Positions 1-4,669 of a DNA stretch of 6,958 nucleotides are shown here, one piece after another (within the stretch, counting starts at the first letter, position 1; each line of letters starts with the position of its first letter). Under the pieces are notes generated by a model. That model saw only the letters and a program-made list of their open reading frames with translations. It did not search any database and was not told the DNA's origin. A program made the position numbers and the translations under genes. The DNA is from an uncultured Armatimonadota bacterium (GTDB taxonomy: Bacteria > Armatimonadota > Fimbriimonadia > Fimbriimonadales > Fimbriimonadaceae): NCBI GenBank assembly GCA_946478935.1, contig CAMLEL010000125.1, positions 1 through 6,958 of the forward strand, read 5' to 3'.

Positions 1-619
1 AGAGAGCTTGAGCCATGGGCTCAACCAAAGCGGAATCGTAGACGCCGATCATTTGCCGCCGAGCTCCGGCCGGATTGGCCAACGGACCAAGCTGATTGAA
101 TACGGAGCGAAAGCCCAACTCACGGCGAGCCTTGCCGACGTGCCTCATTCCAGGATGATGTACGGGCGCAAACATGAACACGATGCCCGAATCCGCGAAG
201 ATTCGTTCAAGTTTTCCCATATCATCTTGAAGTTTTGCGCCCAAACTCTCAAGCACGTCGGCGCTGCCGCATTTGCTGGTCACGGACCGGTTTCCATGCT
301 TGGCAATTTGCACGCCTGCGCCCGAGGCTACGAATGCGGCGGCCGTCGACAGGTTGAAACTGGGGATGCCTCCACCCGTGCCGCACGTGTCGACGATGCC
401 GGGCGCGAGGGATAGGGTGCGCGCGCGGCTGCGGAGCGCTTGGGCAAAAGCCGTGAGTTCTCGCGGCGTCACGCCTTTTATCTTTAAGGCAACGAGGATT
501 GCCCCAACCTGAGCCTCCGAAGCCTCCCCATCCAGCAGCCATTCCATAAGCTCTCTTGCTTCATTGGGCGCCAGCTCGCGCAGGTCCAGCAAAGGCTGGA
601 TAAGGTTGCAAAAGGGCAT
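1..619 (-). CDS. trpD: Anthranilate phosphoribosyltransferase TrpD, N-terminal 206 residues (C-terminus beyond window)
   Basis: TrpD transfers a phosphoribosyl group from PRPP to anthranilate, the second step of tryptophan synthesis, in the cytoplasm. My minus-strand translation from ATG at 619 is open to the window edge. It shows the helical N-terminal domain (about residues 1-70), the PRPP-binding glycine loop DTCGTGGG (77-84), the helix segment FNLSTAAAFVASGAG (88-102), the signature KHGNRSVTSK (107-116) and the anthranilate-site block FAPVHHPGMRHVGKARRELG (150-169), followed by FNQLGPLANPAG (174-185). About 60% of a usual 340-residue protein is present. Unusually, the loop reads GTGGGIPSFN where most family members have GTGGDG plus one more residue, so the metal-linked Asp is a Gly here. 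The gene is transcribed divergently from nuoA; the other trp genes are not in view. No Shine-Dalgarno precedes the ATG. The identification is firm. Confidence 0.95.
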   Translation of the reverse strand, partial: MPFCNLIQPLLDLRELAPNEARELMEWLLDGEASEAQVGAILVALKIKGVTPRELTAFAQALRSRARTLSLAPGIVDTCGTGGGIPSFNLSTAAAFVASGAGVQIAKHGNRSVTSKCGSADVLESLGAKLQDDMGKLERIFADSGIVFMFAPVHHPGMRHVGKARRELGFRSVFNQLGPLANPAGARRQMIGVYDSALVEPMAQAL

Positions 620-630
620 GGGCTATTTTA
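620..630 (-). promoter_or_regulatory. Candidate -10 element for trpD (leaderless start)
   Basis: On the minus strand a TAAAAT hexamer occupies 630-625, only 5 nt before the trpD ATG at 619, so transcription would start at or next to the A of ATG. There is no Shine-Dalgarno between them. No good -35 is visible. The hexamer lies inside a small inverted repeat, GGCTA/TAGCC (621-625/629-633). Confidence 0.3.
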
Positions 631-634
631 GCCG

Positions 635-661
635 CTGACCGGGCACACAGACAGGTATCAT
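635..661 (+). promoter_or_regulatory. Candidate promoter for nuoA (short or no leader)
   Basis: A TATCAT hexamer (656-661) lies 7 nt before the nuoA ATG at 669. A weak -35-like CTGACC (635-640) sits 15 nt upstream of it. No Shine-Dalgarno is found before nuoA; the nearest AGG is 13 nt away. The arrangement predicts a leaderless or nearly leaderless transcript. The call rests on pattern matching alone. Confidence 0.3.
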
Positions 662-668
662 TCGCCCG

Positions 669-1142
669 ATGCAACCCGAATATATCGGAGTTCTTCTGCT
701 CGTGGGAGTGGCCGCCGTCATCTGCGGCGCGATGGTGACATTGAGCTGGGTGCTGGGTCCAAAGAAGATCACGCCTTACAAGGAGTCTCCTTACGAATGC
801 GGTGTTGCGCCGGTTGGCGACGCCAAAGAGCGCTTTCCGATCAAGTTTTATCTGGTTGCAATCGTTTTTATCCTGTTCGATATCGAAGTCGTGTTCCTGT
901 GGCCATGGATGACTGTGTTCAAGTCCAGCGACACCCAGTTCCTGGTTACCAGCTTTGTGTCGTTCGCGCTTTATATGCTCACGTTCATCGTGGGTTATCT
1001 TTATGTCATCCGCGTTGGCGCAATCAACTGGGACGAAACCACCTCTCTGGATCCGGCCAAACTTGCCGAAACCGAGCCCGAGGCACAAGACGTTGAACGT
1101 TTGCCAGCTGCCGGAGTGCCGACAAGTGGAGTAACGGCCTAA
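669..1142 (+). CDS. nuoA: NADH-quinone oxidoreductase subunit A (NuoA)
   Basis: NuoA is a small membrane subunit of respiratory complex I, at the junction of the quinone-binding arm and the proton-pumping membrane arm. The 157-residue product has three membrane segments (about 5-29, 60-80 and 91-114). The long first loop carries the family signature SPYECGVAPVGDAKERFPIK (40-59), and the second helix carries the acidic pair D71 and E73 in FDIEVVFLWPW. After residue 121 comes a polar, acidic tail of about 36 residues, at the long end for the family. The stop TAA shares its last A with the ATG of nuoC (TAATG), so the two genes are translationally coupled. In most bacteria nuoB follows nuoA, but here nuoC does. 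The ATG at 669 gives the expected N-terminus directly before the first helix. Confidence 0.96.
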   Translation: MQPEYIGVLLLVGVAAVICGAMVTLSWVLGPKKITPYKESPYECGVAPVGDAKERFPIKFYLVAIVFILFDIEVVFLWPWMTVFKSSDTQFLVTSFVSFALYMLTFIVGYLYVIRVGAINWDETTSLDPAKLAETEPEAQDVERLPAAGVPTSGVTA

Positions 1143-1750
1143 TGGCAAACCTCATGGCCGGTGAAGAACGACTGGAGGCTTCGCGAGTACGCGAACGATT
1201 CGGGGACGTTCTTACGCGCGTCAAGGTATTCCGCGACGAAACGTACCTTTGCGTGAGCCGGGAGAAGATTGTCGACGTTGTCACATTCCTTAAAGAGGAT
1301 CCCGAACTCGCTTACGATTACTTCGTGGAATGCGTGGGCGTGGATTACAGCGCATGGGATCACGAACGCGACCTCGATGAACGGTTTGAAGTGATGTACA
1401 ACCTCTTTTCGACTCGCAACAGCTCGCGGCTCTTCATCAAGGTCGGCGTGAATGACGGTCAGAGCATTCCCACCCTGAAGGATGTCTTCCTGGGCGCCGA
1501 GTATCCCGAAAAGGAGATTGCCGATCTATTCGGCGTGCACTTCGCCGGGAATGAATTTGAAGGTGGCGAACGGTTTTTGCTGCCAGATGACTGGGCGGGC
1601 TATCCTTTGCGGAAAGAGTATCCGCTGGGCGGCGAGGATGTTCTGTTCGACCGTGGCGACCGGGGACCGGCGGTAGAAGACGTCAGCATGCCCCATGCGG
1701 GTGAGAGTTTTGAGGGCAAGACCGGCTCGGAAGGCGTCTCGGGCCGATAA
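1142..1750 (+). CDS. nuoC: NADH-quinone oxidoreductase subunit C (NuoC, 30-kDa subunit)
   Basis: NuoC is a peripheral-arm subunit of complex I that packs against NuoD and NuoB near the quinone site. The 202-residue product has the ferredoxin-like 30-kDa domain, then the family signature YPEKEIADLFGVHFAG (121-136) and FLLPDDWAGYPLRKEYP (145-161). A 41-residue acidic, Gly-rich tail follows. Length is normal for a stand-alone NuoC; it is not fused to NuoD. The start overlaps the nuoA stop by one base, with a GGAG at 1128-1131 ten nt upstream; an in-frame ATG at codon 5 is a less likely start. The next complex I gene, nuoD, is 4.7 kb downstream, beyond the pilin block. No terminator is visible after the TAA, and a pilin promoter begins 14 bp later. 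Confidence 0.96.
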   Translation: MANLMAGEERLEASRVRERFGDVLTRVKVFRDETYLCVSREKIVDVVTFLKEDPELAYDYFVECVGVDYSAWDHERDLDERFEVMYNLFSTRNSSRLFIKVGVNDGQSIPTLKDVFLGAEYPEKEIADLFGVHFAGNEFEGGERFLLPDDWAGYPLRKEYPLGGEDVLFDRGDRGPAVEDVSMPHAGESFEGKTGSEGVSGR

Positions 1751-1763
1751 AAGCAAAAAGGTC

Positions 1764-1792
1764 TTGGATTTTCGAACGTTTCGTGTTAAAAT
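1764..1792 (+). promoter_or_regulatory. Sigma70-type promoter of pilin module 1
   Basis: TTGGAT (1764-1769), a 17-bp spacer and TAAAAT (1787-1792), with an extended -10 TG at 1784-1785. The predicted start of transcription is near 1799. The extended -10 block TGTTAAAAT closely matches TGTTAGAAT of the module 2 promoter, which strengthens both calls. Confidence 0.55.
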
Positions 1793-1877
1793 GCGTCTAT
1801 TAATTATTGTCCAGTTCTTTTGGACATTGCATTTGCCAACCACTCTGACCTACGGTCGAAATCGAGCAGGAACTTAA

Positions 1878-1967
1878 ATGGAGCCTCCCGAGTTAAAACG
1901 GGAAGCTTGTTTGTCCGCCCCTTTGACCGGTTGTCATGACGAAATCGCGCACGCGGTTTTAGGTTAA
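1878..1967 (+). CDS. Possible 29-residue leader peptide (upstream ORF) ahead of pilin 1
   Basis: ATG at 1878 is preceded by AGGAA (1868-1872) at an ideal 5-nt spacing and opens a 29-codon frame ending in TAA at 1965-1967. The peptide begins MEPPELKREACLS and has no membrane segment or recognised motif. It has no run of a single amino acid of the kind seen in classical attenuator peptides. Its start codon lies just before the 1882-1907 hairpin, so ribosome occupancy could alter leader folding. It may be a chance frame. Confidence 0.25.
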   Translation: MEPPELKREACLSAPLTGCHDEIAHAVLG

Positions 1968-2057
1968 GAGCGAGTCGGAACACGACGACCGACCCAGCAC
2001 CTTCTCTCGAGAAGGCGCGCTTGTGTGTCGACCGTCTGATGAAATCATATCTCCAAT

Positions 2058-2062
2058 GGAGG
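2058..2062 (+). promoter_or_regulatory. Shine-Dalgarno fixing the TTG start of pilin 1
   Basis: GGAGG lies 5 nt before TTG at 2068. It overlaps the only nearby in-frame ATG (2056), making that ATG an unlikely start. The TTG-AAT-AGC-CGA start region matches TTG-TAT-AGC-CGA of pilin 2. Confidence 0.7.
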
Positions 2063-2067
2063 AAACA

Positions 2068-2997
2068 TTGAATAGCCGAAAAGCATTTACGCTAATCGAA
2101 CTTTTGGTCGTTATTGCAATCATTGCCATCTTGGCAGCGATCCTCTTCCCAGTTTTCGCTCAGGCGAAGGCTTCCGCGAAGAAGGCCTCATCCATCTCGA
2201 ACAACAAACAGCTGACGCTCGGTGCGATCATGTACGGCGCTGACTACGACGACATCATCCCTGCAATCGCAGCTTGGAACGCGAGCGACGCGCTCGTTTA
2301 CTTCTCCGCTGCTAGCGGCGGTGGCTACAAGCCGTGGTCCCACCTGATCTATCCGTACACCAAGAACGGTGATATCGCCGTCGACCCACAGGTTGGCGCT
2401 GGTACCAAGGCTCCTGCCGGCTTCAACGCTCTGGCCAGCCTGGTGCTCGCTCCTCAGTACGGTATGAACCCGTATCTCGCTCAGTCGGTGTCCTTCCCAT
2501 ATGCGGCAGGTGGTTCGACTTTGACTCCGCGATCGTTCACGTCGATCAGCCGACCGGCTGACACCGTGTTCTTGACGCAGAAGTACTCCTCCAAGGAGCA
2601 GGTTGACAGCGCCACTTCGAGCGCCAATTCCTGGTACGGCTACTGGTACTTCGGCCCGTACACCTACTTCCTTACCGTTTCGGCTGATCCGCCTGACTGC
2701 GCTGCAACTGGCAACACCTACTACTGCGCCGGCGGATGGGGAGCTGGTTCCTTCGATGCAACCCTCGTTGGTGGCGTTGAGGCGGCTGGCGCGTGGACCG
2801 GCGGCGGTTCGCTCCGCGGCAACCGCATGATGGTCGTTTCCTACACGGACGGCCACGTGGCTGCCAAGACTCCTGGCGCGCTTGCTGAGGGCACTGCCTA
2901 CAACGGCGCCAAGGGTGCGAACGGCATTCCCACGCAGAACCAGTCGGCGGTTGCGATCACCGACATCACTCGAGAGCACTACTACGGACTTCAATAA
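2068..2997 (+). CDS. Prepilin-type protein with N-terminal cleavage/methylation domain, module 1
   Basis: A 309-residue prepilin using a TTG start. A six-residue basic leader ends at A6, followed by mature F7 and the hydrophobic assembly helix [16 protein letters not shown], with the conserved Glu at mature position 5 (E11). The helix runs into LFPVFAQAK. The globular part has the block MYGADYDD, then W..LIYPYTKN.D, both shared with the next two pilins. A Cys pair (C211, C220, eight residues apart) could form a disulfide loop. Near the C-terminus, YTDGH (D261-G262-H263) resembles the H-X9-DG processing-associated motif of planctomycete and armatimonad prepilins, though the upstream His is replaced. 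Such proteins are processed by a prepilin peptidase at the inner membrane and assembled into pili or secretion pseudopili; the exact role is unknown. Codons are strongly C-ending for Asn, Tyr and Phe, suggesting high expression. The start extended upstream to 2023 is rejected because it ignores the ribosome site. Confidence 0.9.
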   Translation: MNSRKAFTLIELLVVIAIIAILAAILFPVFAQAKASAKKASSISNNKQLTLGAIMYGADYDDIIPAIAAWNASDALVYFSAASGGGYKPWSHLIYPYTKNGDIAVDPQVGAGTKAPAGFNALASLVLAPQYGMNPYLAQSVSFPYAAGGSTLTPRSFTSISRPADTVFLTQKYSSKEQVDSATSSANSWYGYWYFGPYTYFLTVSADPPDCAATGNTYYCAGGWGAGSFDATLVGGVEAAGAWTGGGSLRGNRMMVVSYTDGHVAAKTPGALAEGTAYNGAKGANGIPTQNQSAVAITDITREHYYGLQ

Positions 2998-3183
2998 ATG
3001 CGAAAACTCGTACAACTGTTTGCTGTAGTTGGAATCGCCAGCATCATCCTCATCGGATGCTCCGGTGGCGACGCTCCGTCAACGACCCCGACCACCACAG
3101 GTGGCGGTGGTGAAGCGCCGAAGGCTGGCCAGAGCGGCATGCAGGGAGCTCCGGTTCCCACGCCGAATCCTCAGGGCGGCTAA
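2998..3183 (+). CDS. Small lipoprotein paired with pilin 1
   Basis: The ATG follows the TAA of pilin 1 with no intervening base, and no Shine-Dalgarno is evident, so translation is probably coupled. The 61-residue product has a lipoprotein signal peptide: basic MRK, a hydrophobic stretch (4-18) and the lipobox LIGC with lipidated C21. Ser at +2 fits export to the outer membrane under the E. coli +2 rule, if that applies here. The mature chain is only 41 residues, rich in Gly, Pro and Thr, with no predictable fold. I recognise no family. The same gene order recurs in the next two modules. It might tether or help assemble its pilin, but that is inference from position. A strong terminator ends the unit 22 bp downstream. 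Confidence 0.75.
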   Translation: MRKLVQLFAVVGIASIILIGCSGGDAPSTTPTTTGGGGEAPKAGQSGMQGAPVPTPNPQGG

Positions 3184-3205
3184 TCGCTTCCACGTCAAAA
3201 CTGAA

Positions 3206-3239
3206 GAAGGCTGGCCGATTTCGGCCAGCCTTCTTTTTT
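3206..3239 (+). terminator. Rho-independent terminator of pilin module 1
   Basis: A perfect 13-bp stem, GAAGGCTGGCCGA/TCGGCCAGCCTTC (3206-3218/3221-3233), is followed at once by six T. Two further A-T pairs (3204-3205/3234-3235) can extend it. It cleanly separates module 1 from module 2 and should stop any read-through from nuoA-nuoC as well. Confidence 0.93.
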
Positions 3240-3254
3240 ATTCAGAGATGATCC

Positions 3255-3283
3255 TTTGCATTTACTTGAAAGAATGTTAGAAT
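3255..3283 (+). promoter_or_regulatory. Sigma70-type promoter of pilin module 2
   Basis: TTTGCA (3255-3260), a 17-bp spacer and TAGAAT (3278-3283), with an extended -10 TG at 3275-3276. The predicted start is near 3290. It lies directly after the module 1 terminator. Confidence 0.6.
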
Positions 3284-3290
3284 ACGATTG

Positions 3291-3308
3291 TCGCCTCATT
3301 TGAGGCGA
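3291..3308 (+). promoter_or_regulatory. 5'-terminal hairpin of the pilin 2 transcript
   Basis: TCGCCTCA/TGAGGCGA (3291-3298/3301-3308) is a perfect 8-bp inverted repeat starting at the predicted transcription start. It has no T tract and is followed by the ribosome site, so it is unlikely to be a terminator. A 5' hairpin of this kind can protect an mRNA from 5'-end-dependent decay; that role is inferred. Confidence 0.55.
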
Positions 3309-3323
3309 TTAATTTCCTCGTTT

Positions 3324-3328
3324 GGAGG
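3324..3328 (+). promoter_or_regulatory. Shine-Dalgarno fixing the TTG start of pilin 2
   Basis: GGAGG lies 6 nt before TTG at 3335. Another in-frame TTG at 3329 touches the GGAGG and is too close to be used. The choice gives MYSRTRAF, parallel to MNSRKAF of pilin 1. Confidence 0.7.
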
Positions 3329-3334
3329 TTGATT

Positions 3335-4303
3335 TTGTATAGCCGAACCCGAGCGTTTACGCTCATTGAACTATTGGTGGTCATCGCCATCATCGCCATA
3401 TTGGCTGCAATCTTGTTCCCGGTCTTCGCCCAGGCCAAGGCCGCAGCAAAAGATACTTCGAACCTCAGCAACGTCAAACAGATCGGCCTGGCCGTGATGA
3501 TGTACGGGGCTGACTACGACGACGTGTTCCCCTTGGTCCAACGTCGCGAACCGACCAACACTGCCATTTTTGGCATCTCGACCTGGCAGACGGAATGCTA
3601 TCCGTATATGAAGAACTGGGACATGATGTTCCACCCGAAGAACAATCGCGGTAATCCATCGTTCAAGAACTGGCAGCAGATGTTGAACTACGGCGCCGTT
3701 CCGCGAGCCGCCAACCAAAATTTGACGGCACACGGATCACGAGACTACATGGAGAATACGACCGCACTCGGTTCATTCTCCCGACGAGTCTGCAACAGCC
3801 AGGCTTGCCGATATACCGGGCTCTTCGGTATCGGGGCTTCGGGCGGTAGCTGCACTGGAACCGGATTCTCCTACCCTTCAACCTCAGTTTGCAACGCGTC
3901 GACTCCGTCGCTGACCCAAACGTCGGTGGACCAGGTCGCTTCGACGATCATGGCCGCTGAAGGCGGGATGTGGGATCTTTGGATGGGCGGCTTCGGCCTG
4001 GATGGGATTCTGACCTATGGCGCCCAGTGGACTCCTTCGAACTATCAAGTTCAAGGACTTGGCACGGCCGTAATGGCTGGCCCGCACGCTCGTAAGGCGC
4101 CCAAGCCCCAGTCGCCGGATGGAACTTGTACTCCCAACTTGTGCGACGGAATGGCGTTTGGCATCGTGAACGGCATCAGCACCTCGGTTTATGCCGATGG
4201 ACACGCCAAAGCGATGAACTATCGCGGAGGAGCGATGAAGATCGCACAACTCCCCTCGGGAGTCTGGGTCATCACAAGTATGTGGCCCCAGGGAGGATTC
4301 TGA
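3335..4303 (+). CDS. Prepilin-type protein with N-terminal cleavage/methylation domain, module 2
   Basis: A 322-residue prepilin with a TTG start. The leader MYSRTRA is cut before F8; E12 is the conserved Glu at mature position 5. The assembly helix and the [13 protein letters not shown] segment match pilin 1. Shared globular landmarks are MYGADYDD and [10 protein letters not shown]. The central region is distinct: it is rich in Ser, Thr, Gly and Asn, and has seven cysteines, six of them in close pairs (C153/C158, C173/C186, C265/C270), which suggests disulfide loops outside the cytoplasm. The C-terminal block VYADGH (D288-G289-H290) is the best match among the three to the H-X9-DG motif, but Val replaces the His. 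The product is expected at the inner membrane and then in a pilus or pseudopilus. A GGGAGGA near the 3' end (4291-4297) probably serves the following lipoprotein gene. Confidence 0.9.
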   Translation: MYSRTRAFTLIELLVVIAIIAILAAILFPVFAQAKAAAKDTSNLSNVKQIGLAVMMYGADYDDVFPLVQRREPTNTAIFGISTWQTECYPYMKNWDMMFHPKNNRGNPSFKNWQQMLNYGAVPRAANQNLTAHGSRDYMENTTALGSFSRRVCNSQACRYTGLFGIGASGGSCTGTGFSYPSTSVCNASTPSLTQTSVDQVASTIMAAEGGMWDLWMGGFGLDGILTYGAQWTPSNYQVQGLGTAVMAGPHARKAPKPQSPDGTCTPNLCDGMAFGIVNGISTSVYADGHAKAMNYRGGAMKIAQLPSGVWVITSMWPQGGF

Positions 4304-4308
4304 TAACG

Positions 4309-4494
4309 ATGCTAAATCGACTGTTGATCCTTCTGGCTTGTTTGGGCTGTATGGCCATTGCTGGATGCAGCAAGGACGTAAGCTCGGCCAGCGATCCACC
4401 CGATCTGAAAGGTGATCCTCCTCTGGGCCCACCGCCCGGAGCTTCCGCGCCCGGCGCTGGCAATGCCGCTGGAGCGGCTGCCCAACCCGGGTAA
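4309..4494 (+). CDS. Small lipoprotein paired with pilin 2
   Basis: Starts 5 bp after the pilin 2 stop, with GGGAGGA (4291-4297) 11 nt upstream inside the pilin gene. The 61-residue product has a hydrophobic signal (4-16) and lipobox IAGC with lipidated C20; Ser follows at +2. The mature 42 residues are acidic near the start, then a Pro/Gly/Ala tail (GPPPGASAPGAG and on) that is probably unstructured. Length and design equal those of the module 1 lipoprotein, but sequence identity beyond the signal peptide is low. A longer in-frame reading from 4126 lies inside the pilin gene in another frame and is not used. No known family is recognised; function unknown. Confidence 0.75.
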   Translation: MLNRLLILLACLGCMAIAGCSKDVSSASDPPDLKGDPPLGPPPGASAPGAGNAAGAAAQPG

Positions 4495-4515
4495 ACCGAT
4501 CATCCGTAAAGAAAG

Positions 4516-4544
4516 CCCATTGAGCAATATTATTGCTCAATGGG
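4516..4544 (+). terminator. Perfect hairpin after module 2, possible weak terminator
   Basis: CCCATTGAGCAATA/TATTGCTCAATGGG (4516-4529/4531-4544) is a perfect 14-bp palindrome around one central base. It lies where a terminator is expected, 22 bp after the lipoprotein stop. The sequence after it, TGCAAATATG then TGCAAAAAAT, is a short imperfect direct repeat and has no T tract on the plus strand. It may end transcription inefficiently, mark an mRNA 3' end, or be a binding site. Confidence 0.45.
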
Positions 4545-4566
4545 TGCAAATATGTGCAAAAAATAT

Positions 4567-4595
4567 TTGGCACACGATGGAACTTCGTGTATCCT
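4567..4595 (+). promoter_or_regulatory. Sigma70-type promoter of pilin module 3
   Basis: TTGGCA (4567-4572, five of six to consensus), a 17-bp spacer and TATCCT (4590-4595). The predicted start is near 4602. This is the strongest -35 of the three pilin promoters. The TTGGCAC start recalls sigma54 sites, but no GC occurs at the required -12 position. Confidence 0.6.
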
Positions 4596-4610
4596 GAACG
4601 GGTCATATCC

Positions 4611-4634
4611 GCACAACGCTCATTTGCGTTGTGC
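4611..4634 (+). promoter_or_regulatory. 5'-proximal hairpin of the pilin 3 transcript
   Basis: GCACAACGC/GCGTTGTGC (4611-4619/4626-4634), a perfect 9-bp stem with a 6-nt loop, begins about 9 nt from the predicted transcription start and 36 nt before the ATG. The Shine-Dalgarno lies outside the stem and stays accessible. Confidence 0.55.
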
Positions 4635-4656
4635 AATACGTTTATCCATCTATCAT

Positions 4657-4662
4657 AGGAGA
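4657..4662 (+). promoter_or_regulatory. Shine-Dalgarno fixing the ATG start of pilin 3
   Basis: AGGAGA lies 7 nt before ATG at 4670. An upstream in-frame GTG at 4631 falls inside the leader hairpin and has no ribosome site. Confidence 0.75.
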
Positions 4663-4669
4663 TAGCCAA

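Larger units (their letters stand above)
1799..2067 (+). promoter_or_regulatory. Long structured 5' leader of pilin 1 (about 270 nt)
   Basis: If transcription starts near 1799, pilin 1 has a leader of about 270 nt, far longer than those of pilins 2 and 3 (about 45 and 70 nt). It contains several inverted repeats: TGTCCA/TGGACA (1808-1813/1821-1826), GACC/GGTC (1847-1850/1854-1857), a 9-bp stem with one mismatch (1882-1890/1899-1907), GTCGG/CCGAC (1974-1978/1989-1993) and the perfect CCTTCTC/GAGAAGG (2000-2006/2009-2015). A short reading frame with a good ribosome site lies in its middle (1878-1967). I could not match it to a known riboswitch class. It could be an attenuator, a stability element or an unknown cis-regulatory RNA. 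Confidence 0.4.

Noticed and set aside
8..542. Plus- and minus-strand frames at 8-415, 273-512 and 249-542
   Set aside because: All overlap trpD, which is read in a different minus-strand frame and matches its family over all 206 residues.
561..1148. Minus-strand 195-codon frame opposite nuoA
   Set aside because: It is the shadow of nuoA, whose product is certain; it also overlaps the trpD start and has no recognisable domain.
1799..2067. Cyclic-di-GMP riboswitch in the pilin 1 leader
   Set aside because: It would suit a pilin gene, but the conserved GCAAA and tetraloop/receptor elements of class I and the class II core are not visible.
4126..4308. Extended N-terminus for the module 2 lipoprotein
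   Set aside because: The extra 61 codons overlap pilin 2 in another frame and would bury the signal peptide inside the protein.
4567..4583. Sigma54 promoter for pilin 3 (TTGGCAC start)
   Set aside because: The GG at 4569-4570 has no GC at the required -12 spacing, whereas a sigma70 -10 lies at exactly 17 bp.
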